Under the pieces are notes generated by a model. The model searched no databases and was not told where the DNA came from. It saw only the letters and a list, made by a program, of their open reading frames with translations. From Moritella viscosa (lineage in GTDB: Bacteria > Pseudomonadota > Gammaproteobacteria > Enterobacterales > Moritellaceae): DNA of 64,000 nucleotides. Within the stretch, counting starts at the first letter, position 1, and every line of letters begins with the position of its first letter. Of the stretch, positions 1 to 10,885 are shown one piece after another. A program made the translations under genes and the position numbers. The stretch lies in contig LN554852.1 in NCBI GenBank assembly GCA_000953735.1, forward strand, positions 1,623,846 through 1,687,845, read 5' to 3'.

Positions 1-1
1 G

Positions 2-3000
2 TCGGCAGCGTTGCCCAGTAAGCTCGCGGCAGATATTGGTTTTCATATCGCGTGGCAAGTAGGTGATTTAGGCCAAGCATTATTCGTTAACGGTGAAAAA
101 ATTACGCAAGGCGATATCTTATCTAGCGGCAGCGCGTCGTTAATGCTCACTCATATTGGTAAGGGTAAAGCAGATTACCTGAACGGTTTAATAGATGAAG
201 TTAGGGTGTGGGGGGAAGCACGTTCAGATCTAGAAATTGCGCAAAACTATTACACCAGTTTGGTCTCTCTATCTGACAGTGGCAATGCTGGTTTACTTGG
301 GTATTGGGCATTTAACGATTTTACCTTGCAGCAAGCTGAAAACGAACTACTCCTGCTTAACCAGAACGGTGAACACATTGATACCAGCTTGCAAGTCAAC
401 CAGCAAGCATTGTGGAAAATTCAGCGTTCTGCTACGGTCAATATGGATTATGAAGGGTTAAGTAGCCATGCACAGCAAGTGCAAAATATTTTTGAACTAA
501 CACCAGAAATGACCGATGGGAAAAGTACGTTTGCCATCGGGGACCTCAACAATGACCAACGCAATGATGTGGCTATTGTTAATCGCCGTGGAGAGTTGAG
601 TTTTATGCTTTCAACACCAGCTTCTAAAGGCGTAGTTGAAGTTAAAGCTGAGCATTATCAACGGATCACTACTGATATTAATTTAGGTCATGCTGCGCCT
701 CTTGCATTGGGCGATATTGACGGTGACCAAGATCTTGATCTAGTTGCGGGTTTGAACTCTGGCGAATTAGCTCTACTACGTAATATAAGTAATACTGCTA
801 ATATTCGTGCTGGTGGTGGTTTAGCTAATAGCGCATTACAATTTGTTGAGTCACAAAACGTTGAGGTTCAACACCGCACACTCGTTAAATCCCAAGAAGA
901 ACCGCATATATTCGCGCCTGCTTTTGTGCCGACTAGTAGCGGAAAACTGCGATTATTACTCACAGCTAAGAACCTAGTATTGAGTTTTGATGTAGATACG
1001 GATGATCAACAATGGCAGTTGCGCCAACGTGAACGAGATAGTTCGCCATTTGCACAATTATCACTCAGTAAGCGGCTACAGCAACGTAATATTACTCCGC
1101 AATATGTGGACTTAGACCGTGATGGCGACCAAGATTTGATCCTTGATACTTTGGGTAATTTACCAGGGCAAACGCCTGGTGCGCTGACTTATTATGAAAA
1201 CTTTGGTAGTGACGCAGCTCCAGTGTATTTTCCTGCGCCGCGCAGCCATATTGCGCGTTTCTTACAGCAATCTGCGCGTTACCTTGCTCCTGAATATCGC
1301 CGCGTTAACGTTAAGTATCATCCGTTCGATCAAGTCGCTTATTCGCAATTCGCGGATATGAATAACGATGGCTTTGACGACATATTGGTCAGTGATAATG
1401 CTGGACAAATTAACTTGTTCACGTCACAAGGTTATGATTTTGTAACTATACCAGAAGGCAGTAGCAGTGCAGATATTACATTTAACATAATTGATGATGC
1501 CTATGTGGAAAATACTGAAAGTATTGTAGTGCAGCTGGTTGAGGGTAAGCCTGAGCAAGCGCAGTATCACTACGCTGCAGGAGAAGACCGTGCGATTATT
1601 AAAATTGAAGATAATGATCAGCCAGGGCTAGTATTACTCGATGCTACTGGTGCAGAAGTTCTTACTGTAGTGAAAGTGTCAGAAACTGGCGATGCGACTG
1701 CTTACCAAGTCAAATTACAGAGTCAGCCAACACGTGAAGTATCTCTTCGTGTAGCGAGCAGTAATCCGGTTAATGGGGGATTACTGGCGTTGGGGAGCAG
1801 CTTGGAAGCTGTGCCCGAGGACAGCGGTTTTACCGATACTATTTTTGTGCAATTCACTGCGAATAAAAATGACTGGAAAATACCTAAAGTATTCTGGATT
1901 AAAGGTATTGATGATCAAGTTGATGATCCCAGTGCTGAGTTTGTTATAGCGGTCGTAGCAAGTAGCAGTGATATTGCTTATGACAAGCAAGCCGCAGTGC
2001 TCTCGGCAGTGAGCAGTGACAATGATGATAAAGCGGTGGTTAGTTTAGAATTTACTAGTTTACCGAATGTTGATGCGATGGGCGCTGTTGTATCGAGTGA
2101 AGGGCAAGTGAATGCATTAACAGTGAGTTTAGCTGCCCAACCTACGGCTCCCGTTATGTTGACATTGCAACCGACAGACAAGGAGCTTACTCTTTTCCCA
2201 CAGCGTAAGCTTGTGCGCGCGCTAACAACTAATGATGATAGCCAGCAAATTCGCCGCATTGATAGCAGAAGCATTCACCGTGAAGCTAGCATCTTAGGCT
2301 GTACATTACCAAGTAATGCTGCTGGTATTGTAACTAAAGGCGATTACGGTAATTGGTGTTGGCATGAGTCTGGTGAATATCAGTTCCAACAAATGCGATA
2401 TGCTGAGCGAAATAAACCACTAGAGCAGCTGTCATTTATGGTCGACAATAGTTATGGCAAGCTTAGTACCGAGACTATCAGCGCGCGTTTATCCGCTGCG
2501 GATGTTAGCAATAAATCACCTGCCATCGAAGTGATTAATCTGTTAACGGGAGAAATCATCGGCACTAGTGCTAGCGCAGAGCAAGAACTCTTGCATACAA
2601 ATAATCTGGTTCTAGACGTGCAGGCCCCTGTTGTGAGTTTTGGTGTTCGCCCTAGCTCGAAGATTAGCGGCGATGACAGCATCACATTTACTATCACTGG
2701 TACCAGTATAGAACATAAGTTTATCTTTACAGCACATGACTGGCTGCAGTGGCAACGCATCGATGATGAATCTCTTGACTATGATTCGAAAGTGAGTATA
2801 TCCGCTATATTCACTGGCGAAGGTGGTGACTCTATCTATGGTGAAGACCGTAATTTAACTGTTGTAGGTAAGTCTACACCACGTCTAGTGTTACAAGATT
2901 GGCGTATGGCGCTTACCAAAGGTGGCGCACAGCTAGCGGATAATGATGATGCCGCTGTATTCACTGATGGAGGTGGCAAGGTTATCCTCAATGTGCGTTT

Positions 3001-5344
3001 ATCTGTCACTCCTGAGGACCGCGTGGATGTTAGCGTTGTGGAGGACTCTAGTGCTACGGTGAGTTTCACCAAAGAGAATTTCCAACAATGGCAAAAGCTT
3101 GTAGTAAATGCTGATAAATTAGATTCGATTCAGATTCAGAGCAAAGATCACAATAGCAATGATTATGCTTCGGTCCGTTCTCTTACTGTTGTGAAGCAAG
3201 CTATGGGCGAAAGTTACGGTAATTTCTTCGAATACGCTGGTAATTTAGCTGGAGACAGCTTGTCCTTGTACTTTACGCCAGATAATTGGCAACTAGGACA
3301 AACCTTTACTGTAAGTGCCATTGATGACCAGAAAGTGGAGTACACCAGTGTATCAAATATTAATGTGCTGCTGGCAAATCCTGAGCAAGCCTTGTCTGGT
3401 GACATAGGACAACTACGCTGGAATTTCGACGGTACGCTAAGCTACGCTTTACGACCAGACCTTCATGAAGGTTTATATGTAGAGCAACGTTTCTACTTTA
3501 CAGATGATGATGCGAGTTACAACAACCGTAGCCTTGATATTACGGTACGCGTAAGCGAGTCCATGTATAAAGGTGAACCGACACTGAGTTATGAAGTTCT
3601 GGGTTATGTGGATGCGCCAGTTTGCGTTCTAGTTGACCAAAATTGTGAGGATATGCCTGCGTCAATCAGCTTCACGCAAGTGGGAAATAATTTTGAATCT
3701 AATTTGGATTTAACAGCTAACTTGACTGGTGTTGCACAGCAGCCATTAGCAGCGGCCTTCCTTGCTCGCTTACAAGACCCTATCACAGTAAGCATCGAAG
3801 ACAACGACAAACCTGTTGTACGCGCAGGGGTAGATCTTAACGCCAGTGAAAACAGCCATCCTGGCTATTTCACTTTATCGGTATTAGATCCTGTGGGTAT
3901 TCCCGGTGGATTAGGCGTGCATTATCGTGTTATTGGCGTTGAAGAGGGGGCTGAATTTGGCGCAACCGCGGAAACAGTACCACCATCGGGAGGAGGCTTA
4001 AACGATCCAGGACCCGATTTTCAAGCTTACGATGTGATCAAGCAAGGCACCTTGTTTATTCCACAAAACAAAACTCGTGTCAGTTTGCCGATCTTCCCAA
4101 TCGATGACTTCACACCGGAAGAAAGCTTAGCGGCCCGCTATGAAAAAGTGGTACTTATTATTGAACCGCCAGTAGGCAACGGTGATTACGACGGCGATCA
4201 ATATCTGTTAGATGAACGCAATCCACAATATAAAACTGCAGGGGTGCGCATTATGGACAACGAAGAAGTTGGCCTGAAATACGTATTTCCAATGCAGGGG
4301 TTGACCGTGGACGAAGGTAACTTCAATGGCTTTAAGGTGGGTTTGATGTCCCAGCCACAAACACAAGTAAGTTTAGATTTCTATAATACCAGCGTGCGAC
4401 ATGAAAATGCTTTTGATGGTTCTTTTTTCAATGTATCCAGTGTGATATTTGATAACACCAACTGGAACCAATGGCAGACGATTGATGTGCAGCTGTACAA
4501 TAATCAAAGGGAAAATTACGATAGTAAATCGCCACGCTTCAGTGACCTTTATTTTACTTTGTTAGATAGTAGTTTGGTTTGTGCGGATGATCCAACGAAC
4601 CCAAGTTTGTGTGAGCCGTTTTACAACAATATGAAAGGGGCGCTGAATATGACGTCGCCGGATAATGATAATGACGGTGAAGCCAAAGTGGTGGAAATTA
4701 GTGACGTGATGATGACAGACCAGGAGTCAGGCTTCGGTACACTGACACCACTTAAAGGTACGGATGGTATTTTTGCGGGCGACTTTGTATATGTGCTTAG
4801 CAACGGTGACTATGGCAGTGCGGATCACAGTCAAGACATGTTGAAAGCGATAAGCCAATCAGCCAGCGGTGAAATTTATGATGTGTTTGATTACACCATG
4901 GAACCATTGCAAGGCAGCGAAATTAGCCAGCAAGTGGCGGTGCAAATCAAAGCTTTAGAGCGGATTGAATTTACCGAGGTGATAGATCAAGCCGGCATCA
5001 GCTTCCCTGCTGGGAAATTCGGTAACTTAGTCTTCAATTTCGATGGTAGCCACGGCAGATATACCTATATGTTTGATACCGCCGCGATTGAAGATGCTTT
5101 AGAGGATACCGAAGAGTGGCGCGTGACAGATTCCTTTGTGTTTGAAATGACTAGCGGCGTGGTAGGTGTGGCTGACGGTGAATTGCAGCAGGAATTTGTC
5201 GCCTTCAATATCGAAGTCAATAAATACCAGCAGGATGACAATGGCACTGACAAAACTTATTATCAAGCCCTGATCAATGGTAACCCGCCAGTCGCCTGTG
5301 AAGGAGCCGCCGACCAAACCGTATGTGTAGGGGCTGGATCGTAA
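2..5344 (+). CDS. Giant repeat-rich surface/secreted protein, 5'-partial, ends at an in-frame TAA
   Basis: The frame is open from base 2, so the gene begins left of the window and the TTG at base 11 is not its start. Residues 1-105 (counted from base 11) look like the end of a LamG/concanavalin-type jelly roll, with LIDEVRVWGEAR. Four FG-GAP/VCBS-type calcium loops follow near residues 175, 233, 365 and 447 (GDLNNDQRND, GDIDGDQDLD, DLDRDGDQD, DMNNDGFDD). After about residue 477 come Calx-beta-like units with NW..WQ and DD signatures and strands ending in EDND. VCBS/cadherin-like units (G..G.L..NFDG) lie near 1130 and 1660. Such proteins act outside the cell in adhesion or matrix binding; this role is inferred from architecture. 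The same frame continues past TAA 5342-5344 into the next entry, so the two are probably halves of one gene. Confidence 0.85.
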   Translation, partial: SAALPSKLAADIGFHIAWQVGDLGQALFVNGEKITQGDILSSGSASLMLTHIGKGKADYLNGLIDEVRVWGEARSDLEIAQNYYTSLVSLSDSGNAGLLGYWAFNDFTLQQAENELLLLNQNGEHIDTSLQVNQQALWKIQRSATVNMDYEGLSSHAQQVQNIFELTPEMTDGKSTFAIGDLNNDQRNDVAIVNRRGELSFMLSTPASKGVVEVKAEHYQRITTDINLGHAAPLALGDIDGDQDLDLVAGLNSGELALLRNISNTANIRAGGGLANSALQFVESQNVEVQHRTLVKSQEEPHIFAPAFVPTSSGKLRLLLTAKNLVLSFDVDTDDQQWQLRQRERDSSPFAQLSLSKRLQQRNITPQYVDLDRDGDQDLILDTLGNLPGQTPGALTYYENFGSDAAPVYFPAPRSHIARFLQQSARYLAPEYRRVNVKYHPFDQVAYSQFADMNNDGFDDILVSDNAGQINLFTSQGYDFVTIPEGSSSADITFNIIDDAYVENTESIVVQLVEGKPEQAQYHYAAGEDRAIIKIEDNDQPGLVLLDATGAEVLTVVKVSETGDATAYQVKLQSQPTREVSLRVASSNPVNGGLLALGSSLEAVPEDSGFTDTIFVQFTANKNDWKIPKVFWIKGIDDQVDDPSAEFVIAVVASSSDIAYDKQAAVLSAVSSDNDDKAVVSLEFTSLPNVDAMGAVVSSEGQVNALTVSLAAQPTAPVMLTLQPTDKELTLFPQRKLVRALTTNDDSQQIRRIDSRSIHREASILGCTLPSNAAGIVTKGDYGNWCWHESGEYQFQQMRYAERNKPLEQLSFMVDNSYGKLSTETISARLSAADVSNKSPAIEVINLLTGEIIGTSASAEQELLHTNNLVLDVQAPVVSFGVRPSSKISGDDSITFTITGTSIEHKFIFTAHDWLQWQRIDDESLDYDSKVSISAIFTGEGGDSIYGEDRNLTVVGKSTPRLVLQDWRMALTKGGAQLADNDDAAVFTDGGGKVILNVRLSVTPEDRVDVSVVEDSSATVSFTKENFQQWQKLVVNADKLDSIQIQSKDHNSNDYASVRSLTVVKQAMGESYGNFFEYAGNLAGDSLSLYFTPDNWQLGQTFTVSAIDDQKVEYTSVSNINVLLANPEQALSGDIGQLRWNFDGTLSYALRPDLHEGLYVEQRFYFTDDDASYNNRSLDITVRVSESMYKGEPTLSYEVLGYVDAPVCVLVDQNCEDMPASISFTQVGNNFESNLDLTANLTGVAQQPLAAAFLARLQDPITVSIEDNDKPVVRAGVDLNASENSHPGYFTLSVLDPVGIPGGLGVHYRVIGVEEGAEFGATAETVPPSGGGLNDPGPDFQAYDVIKQGTLFIPQNKTRVSLPIFPIDDFTPEESLAARYEKVVLIIEPPVGNGDYDGDQYLLDERNPQYKTAGVRIMDNEEVGLKYVFPMQGLTVDEGNFNGFKVGLMSQPQTQVSLDFYNTSVRHENAFDGSFFNVSSVIFDNTNWNQWQTIDVQLYNNQRENYDSKSPRFSDLYFTLLDSSLVCADDPTNPSLCEPFYNNMKGALNMTSPDNDNDGEAKVVEISDVMMTDQESGFGTLTPLKGTDGIFAGDFVYVLSNGDYGSADHSQDMLKAISQSASGEIYDVFDYTMEPLQGSEISQQVAVQIKALERIEFTEVIDQAGISFPAGKFGNLVFNFDGSHGRYTYMFDTAAIEDALEDTEEWRVTDSFVFEMTSGVVGVADGELQQEFVAFNIEVNKYQQDDNGTDKTYYQALINGNPPVACEGAADQTVCVGAGS

Positions 5345-5362
5345 CGCTTCATTAGCGGCGAC

Positions 5363-8300
5363 GTGACGCCAAACACCATAGGTGGTTCGGTAGCGGATAG
5401 TAGTGTGCAGTACAAGATTATTAAAGTAGGCCGTCCTGTTCTGGAGCCTGTAGTCACTCGGGTTAATTTACGCGATAGTGATGGTGCCGATTTATGGGCC
5501 GGTAACCAGCTGATCCATACTAATCCGCTCTTTGATGTCAACAGCATCAATGGCGCTGATAATCTAGTGCAAACAGGCGAGGTGTTACGGGGTGATTATG
5601 GTCAACTAACCTTAAATACTGATGGCAGATTTTGGTATCAAGTCGATTTAGCATTGCTGAATAATGATCTTGAATCCACGGATATGCGCCAAGTTAACGA
5701 TGAGTTTGTCGTTCAACTTAGCAACCATGCTCGGGTTGCGATGTCTTTTGTTAGTACTTTGCAAGTGGATCAAAACGCAGAAAAACTGATCGTCACCATG
5801 AATGATGAGTTACTGGCACAAGATGATAGCAACACTGAAAAGTTTAGCGGCTCATTATTGTCAGCAGAGGACATGTTGGGTGTGGTGCGAGTTGGACGTT
5901 TGCCACATACGATACGTTTACGTGAGCAAAGTTTGCCACCGCAAGTATTAGCACAGGGACTTGCGGAAGCATTGAGTTTTATACAGCAGCGCTTTTATGA
6001 TATTAGCGTACCTGTGTTTGGCCGTATGGGCGGAGGACCTACTTCTGACACAACGGGCAATAGCGCAGAATCCAAAGCTCCAAGTTTTATCGATCGTATG
6101 CTGTCGCTGCTAATCATGAGAATGACAGCCCAGCCGCATCTAACTACTGAAGAGTTAGCCAACTTGATCAATGCTGTGCTGCAAGCTTCGTTCGCTCAGT
6201 ACAATGTGCCGCTGCAGGTTCTTAAGTTAGATAGTGAAAAATTGATCATGCGATTGTCATATACTTTGGGTACTAGTATTGCCAGCAATGAACTTAAAAC
6301 CGATTTAGGGATGCCGAGTATGGGGCACTTCTCCGGTTCGGCAGCGGGTACGGCTAAGTTCACCGCAGACTTAGTGCTTGGCATAAATTTCCGCTCTGTT
6401 CAAAGTGGTGATGACGGCAATAACAAGATGACCCCAAATGTGTTTGTGGTGACAGAACAAGCAATGCTTGATGCATTACTCGGCGCGCCGCAAATAGAGC
6501 CTGTGAATATTTATGAACTGAAAACTTGGGAAAGTACCAGTGTGGGAAATTCCGGAGTATTGTTTGTCAACAGTAATGGTAATTTATTGGATAAGCAAAT
6601 TCCGGCAATGGCACCAGATAATATTAAATATATTAACGAAGGACTGAAAGAGCATTACTGTTCAGAAGTCTGGAATATTTGCCCTGAGTTACGATGGAAA
6701 TGGCTGGAAGAAAGCCAAAGTATGAATTGGGATTTAAGTTCTCGTGATGGAGTGAAAGATTTCGGCACCTTGGTTGGCTATGTAGTAAACGCTACGAGCG
6801 AAAGTGTTTATGGCGATGTGATTGCCATCACTTTGCGTCAGCCTGACTCGATTGGACCGAATAAAGTTACTCAGATCCAGCTAGGTGTTACTATCGATCC
6901 TGGTAATGTACTCGCTTCTAATCGTCAATCGGACTCCTTGAAAAAAGAGTATATACGCGGGGTGTTGGAGTATTTGAGTAGTACGAATACTAAATTAACT
7001 TATGCCAATGAGCATATTCGCGTATTTGATATCTACTCGCAAAACTATGGCCCTAACGATAAATCCATGACTGCCCACTCGTCGCAAACCATGAAATTAG
7101 GCTTTAGTGTTGGTGTACAGCGAGAGGGTTCAAGTGATCCGTTAGGTTACTTTCATCCGGATAGCTATGTAGCGAAATCTAAAATCACCAATGCTACTCC
7201 AGATGATAATTTGACCGCAGATGAAATTATCGTGCCAGTGAATAGTACCTATTCTGACAAAACCAAGTCGGTGACTACTGGATGTAATAGTGCTACAAGC
7301 AGTGAAATTTGGAAATGTGATACAAGCAACTCTCAATTAGTGGTGAGAGCTTCATGGCAGCAAGGAGGCAGTCAGTCGGAGTTATATTTCCCATCCGATA
7401 GGAATGCATTTAAAACTAAAAAAACTTACACGGAAACTGTGGCAGTTGCTCACGGTAAGTTGAAGATTAAAGGTAGGGTTCAAGGTTCCGGTACTAATAA
7501 AACAGTTAAATGGACGTGGAAATTTGCATCTCTGCCGGCTAAATCGCAGAATTTCCCCCCCAATTCTAACGTGATAGACGTACCTGTGATTAAGGTATAC
7601 AAGCAAGGCGATAGTGCCTCTGCTGAGAAGCTAAGTTACAGCATCACGCGACACATGCTGATGTTCGCGAGTAACCAGCCGGGTGATGATAGTGAAAAGG
7701 CCTCTGCAATATCAAAATTGACTGGTGAACTGGCTGCTTCCATAGAATTTCGTGGTGACATGCAATTCTTCTTACTTGGCGGGTCCATCAATCAGGCGCG
7801 ACGTATTCCAACCAATGTGGATGCGAGCAGTATTATCGCGCCTGATGAAGTATTTGGTCGCTTAACCGGTAAGATGAATGCTAAAAGCACTATTGTTAAT
7901 GTAGAAGAAAGTAACACGGGCGATGCCCCTGCTTATGTCGTGGGTCAATACGGGGTGCTGGCCATTGCCAAAGACGGTAGCTACAGCTATTACCGTAAGC
8001 CTGAACTTGAACTAGAGAGCTGGGATCTAAAGTGTGGTGACTATGAAAAACTTCCAATCAACCCCACTGACGCCAGCTTAAAAGCCTTTTGTAAAGACTT
8101 GCTCGAAGTTGATGAAGAGGGCCGCGCCTTGTATTGGGATGATGAAACTCAAGCACAAAGTAAGATTCTAATAAAGGGTTACCAAGTTGACAACTGTGGC
8201 AGCTACACGGATGTCGCTGCTGGCAAGGCTGGCTGTACAGTGAATAACCCGAATGTGATATATGTACCAGAAGACGAGACGGAGTTAACTGAAAGCGGAG

Positions 8301-10765
8301 TATCATCTTTAGAAAGCGCAATTGATGTAGAGTTAGTGGGTTTAACTGGTTGGCAAGATACTGCTAACTTAGTTAACCGTAAAACCTTAAAGCAGGTGTG
8401 GGAGCTAATAAAAGTATCTGATACTGATGGTGTTATGTACGGACAAACTCAGTTAGTTGATGACTTCTTTATCTCTGTTACTAGTGATACAGCTTTTCGT
8501 AAACTGAGCTTTGAACTGGGTATCGATAACGGCATTCAAGCCATTTTTAATGATGTGCCATTTGATGGGTTAGCACCCGACACCGTATCGTATCCGGATG
8601 ATGATGCGCTTGAGGCTAAAGGTTGGGCTGGTGGGCGTATCAACTACCACGAATTTGGTTTTGGGGAAATATTACAAGCTTCGTCGCTGGCTATTCAGCC
8701 TATGGCTGAAGCAAATATTTACCTGAGTGTAGCGCTTCGTGATCCGCGTACAGCTCATCAAACGGATGGGGTTGAGGGATTGGTTTACCTGACAGACTTT
8801 ACCAATCCAAAAGATCTAGTATCTTATTCGCTCGGTGGCAATGCAGCGCTGTATGCGAAAATTAACGCAGGCATTGATACTAATTTATATAAAGAAACCG
8901 ATGATGATGAGCAGTACCAAGGCTTCAGTATTCCCGGACCGTCAGTATCAACTAATATTGGACTTGTGGCGAACTACCAGTTTGAAGGTAGCTTCTCGGA
9001 TGTATCCAGCCACGGCGGTGAATTTATGTTTGGTGCCTTTAATTTGGAACTAGATATTGGCGAATTTATTTCCGATAAACTGGTTGAGCCGCTGGGAGCA
9101 ATGAGTAGCTTTTTAGATCCTGTTCAGCCGATTGCTAATGCACTCACCGCGGACATGAAAATTTTTCAGTCGCTAAACTTAACCGATGTATTTGATGCTA
9201 ACTATGATGGTAAAATTACTATTTTAGAAGTACCAACGCCATTTATGCGTAGCAGTGGTCCGAAGGCTGAGCGTTTTCAGAAACAGTTGAAAAGCGTTAG
9301 TCGATTTCTGGAATTTATTTCCGGCATGGCACAGATGATAAAAATTGCTGGGGAACTCGGTGATGAACTTTCTGGGGCGCAAGCACTGGATGAGCGGATT
9401 ATTTCACTGGATGGTTATCAACTATCGCCGGAATCTATTCGTATAGTGCCTTATCAAACTTCGTCGGATTTCACCAATATAGACTTATCGTTGGTGCCTT
9501 ATGTAAATCAGCTAGGGCATATAGTCTTGGGTATTGATAAAAACTACCAATATATTAAAACCTTAGGTGGCACACTAACTTCATCCACAGTTAAACCTAT
9601 GAACCCCGTGAAGCCGCGACCGGGTAAACCAAGTACACAGAAAAACACCAGCATGGGTAAGGTCAAGTCTCGTTATGCCGATTTACAACAGCGTGGCGTG
9701 GTAAGTTTCCCTATATTATCTAATCCTCTGGATATATTGAAGTTTGTATTTGGTGATCCCGCGGATTTAATGCTCATCGATACTCCTGATTTTAATTTTG
9801 ATTTTGAGGTTGAAAAAGGTTGGCGTCCGCCACCTGCGCCAATTTTTAAAGGCAAAATATCAGGTCAATTGCAGATCATCTCAGATACGATGATCGGCAT
9901 CGACACGGCCGGACTTCTTTCTGCTGTTTGTGGTAGTGATGCACCAGGGCCTGTGTGGGATTGCCAAGGTGAACTGTCTGCTGGCGAGCGTTCAATTCGC
10001 TTACTTAATAGCGTATTCCTACGCGATTGGAACGATCAGAGTTACTACGCTGGTGGTGATACCAGTGCAAATAAAGTGTTCTGGAAAGGTTCTGAACGCC
10101 AATTGCCGGGCATTACAGTGTGGGATAAGCATGAACTGGCAGGTAACGCCGAAGTGGATATTGGTGCAGGTATAGATCTTGGTGTGTTCGGTGCGTTCTT
10201 CCAAGGTGGACCAGGCATCGGTGGCGGTATTGATGTGGTTGACTTATGCGAACCAAGCACTCCTGACTTGTGCGATCCAATCCAAAACGGTGATTTTACA
10301 GCCGGAGGTGTTTACGACGGTAAAATTAGAGCCTATGACTTCGTGATGCAAATGATCAACGACCCGATGAGCACATTCGATATCGGTTTCACTTTCTACG
10401 TTGACTTTGAAGCTTATGTCGAAACCTTTAAAGTCAAAATTTGGGAAGAACTTATTGGCTACTTTCCATTGTTTGAATTTGATAAAGACGGTGCGCATTG
10501 GGCTGGCGGAGCAAAATCTAGTAGTGGTGTATCGCTCGCTGGTGCGATCCTATACTTTGACGCCAACAATAACCAACTGCTCGACCCTGGTGAACCGATG
10601 ACCTTTACTGACGCTAAAGGCCTCGCCAGTCTCCACATTCCGTACCACTTGTACGACCGTAACCGCGATGGTCGTATCAGTAATCAGGACGGTACAATCC
10701 GTCATTTTGGGGGGATTAATGTAAAGACAGGCTTGGGGCAGATACAGCAGGTGGGCTTTAGGTAA
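5363..10765 (+). CDS. Downstream half of the giant surface/secreted protein
   Basis: This frame is identical to that of the preceding ORF and is open from base 5345, straight after the TAA. The GTG at 5363 is only the first possible start, and no Shine-Dalgarno precedes it. A VCBS-type unit near residues 70-125 (GDYGQLTLNTDG, then NDEFVVQL) matches one just before the stop (GNLVFNFDGSHG, then TDSFVFEM), so the repeat architecture runs across the break. Another such unit lies near residue 865 (GVLAIAKDGSYSY). An EF-hand-like loop (DANYDGKITILE) is near 1280. The C-terminus has an SdrD-B-like segment (FDANNNQLLDPGE) and a dockerin-like loop (DRNRDGRISNQDG). The protein stops abruptly after it, with no recognisable secretion or anchoring signal, so the 3' end may also be lost. 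If translated separately it has no export signal. Confidence 0.75.
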   Translation: MTPNTIGGSVADSSVQYKIIKVGRPVLEPVVTRVNLRDSDGADLWAGNQLIHTNPLFDVNSINGADNLVQTGEVLRGDYGQLTLNTDGRFWYQVDLALLNNDLESTDMRQVNDEFVVQLSNHARVAMSFVSTLQVDQNAEKLIVTMNDELLAQDDSNTEKFSGSLLSAEDMLGVVRVGRLPHTIRLREQSLPPQVLAQGLAEALSFIQQRFYDISVPVFGRMGGGPTSDTTGNSAESKAPSFIDRMLSLLIMRMTAQPHLTTEELANLINAVLQASFAQYNVPLQVLKLDSEKLIMRLSYTLGTSIASNELKTDLGMPSMGHFSGSAAGTAKFTADLVLGINFRSVQSGDDGNNKMTPNVFVVTEQAMLDALLGAPQIEPVNIYELKTWESTSVGNSGVLFVNSNGNLLDKQIPAMAPDNIKYINEGLKEHYCSEVWNICPELRWKWLEESQSMNWDLSSRDGVKDFGTLVGYVVNATSESVYGDVIAITLRQPDSIGPNKVTQIQLGVTIDPGNVLASNRQSDSLKKEYIRGVLEYLSSTNTKLTYANEHIRVFDIYSQNYGPNDKSMTAHSSQTMKLGFSVGVQREGSSDPLGYFHPDSYVAKSKITNATPDDNLTADEIIVPVNSTYSDKTKSVTTGCNSATSSEIWKCDTSNSQLVVRASWQQGGSQSELYFPSDRNAFKTKKTYTETVAVAHGKLKIKGRVQGSGTNKTVKWTWKFASLPAKSQNFPPNSNVIDVPVIKVYKQGDSASAEKLSYSITRHMLMFASNQPGDDSEKASAISKLTGELAASIEFRGDMQFFLLGGSINQARRIPTNVDASSIIAPDEVFGRLTGKMNAKSTIVNVEESNTGDAPAYVVGQYGVLAIAKDGSYSYYRKPELELESWDLKCGDYEKLPINPTDASLKAFCKDLLEVDEEGRALYWDDETQAQSKILIKGYQVDNCGSYTDVAAGKAGCTVNNPNVIYVPEDETELTESGVSSLESAIDVELVGLTGWQDTANLVNRKTLKQVWELIKVSDTDGVMYGQTQLVDDFFISVTSDTAFRKLSFELGIDNGIQAIFNDVPFDGLAPDTVSYPDDDALEAKGWAGGRINYHEFGFGEILQASSLAIQPMAEANIYLSVALRDPRTAHQTDGVEGLVYLTDFTNPKDLVSYSLGGNAALYAKINAGIDTNLYKETDDDEQYQGFSIPGPSVSTNIGLVANYQFEGSFSDVSSHGGEFMFGAFNLELDIGEFISDKLVEPLGAMSSFLDPVQPIANALTADMKIFQSLNLTDVFDANYDGKITILEVPTPFMRSSGPKAERFQKQLKSVSRFLEFISGMAQMIKIAGELGDELSGAQALDERIISLDGYQLSPESIRIVPYQTSSDFTNIDLSLVPYVNQLGHIVLGIDKNYQYIKTLGGTLTSSTVKPMNPVKPRPGKPSTQKNTSMGKVKSRYADLQQRGVVSFPILSNPLDILKFVFGDPADLMLIDTPDFNFDFEVEKGWRPPPAPIFKGKISGQLQIISDTMIGIDTAGLLSAVCGSDAPGPVWDCQGELSAGERSIRLLNSVFLRDWNDQSYYAGGDTSANKVFWKGSERQLPGITVWDKHELAGNAEVDIGAGIDLGVFGAFFQGGPGIGGGIDVVDLCEPSTPDLCDPIQNGDFTAGGVYDGKIRAYDFVMQMINDPMSTFDIGFTFYVDFEAYVETFKVKIWEELIGYFPLFEFDKDGAHWAGGAKSSSGVSLAGAILYFDANNNQLLDPGEPMTFTDAKGLASLHIPYHLYDRNRDGRISNQDGTIRHFGGINVKTGLGQIQQVGFR

Positions 10766-10781
10766 ATAGATAATTAATGAA

Positions 10782-10805
10782 AGGCGGCACTGAGAGGTGT
10801 CGCTT
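10782..10805 (+). terminator. Stem-loop after the giant gene
   Basis: A 9-bp stem (10782-10790 with 10797-10805, two G-T pairs) has a 6-base loop and is followed by CTGTT. It lies 17 bases after the stop codon. The T-tract is poor, so this is a moderate terminator candidate. Confidence 0.45.
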
Positions 10806-10885
10806 CTGTTACCGCGGCCGTTTACCTTATTGCTTTAAATTGTTAGGGTATTGTTACTATATTTTCAATTCAATAGGTAAAATTA

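Noticed and set aside
5342-5344. Programmed recoding of the TAA in the giant gene.
   Set aside because: TAA is not used for selenocysteine or pyrrolysine, and no stimulatory structure is evident. A plain nonsense mutation is simpler; readthrough remains to be tested.
1781-5550. Several minus-strand open frames of 60-100 codons inside the giant gene.
   Set aside because: They run antisense to a strongly coding frame with protein-repeat structure, have no ribosome sites and show no recognisable domains.
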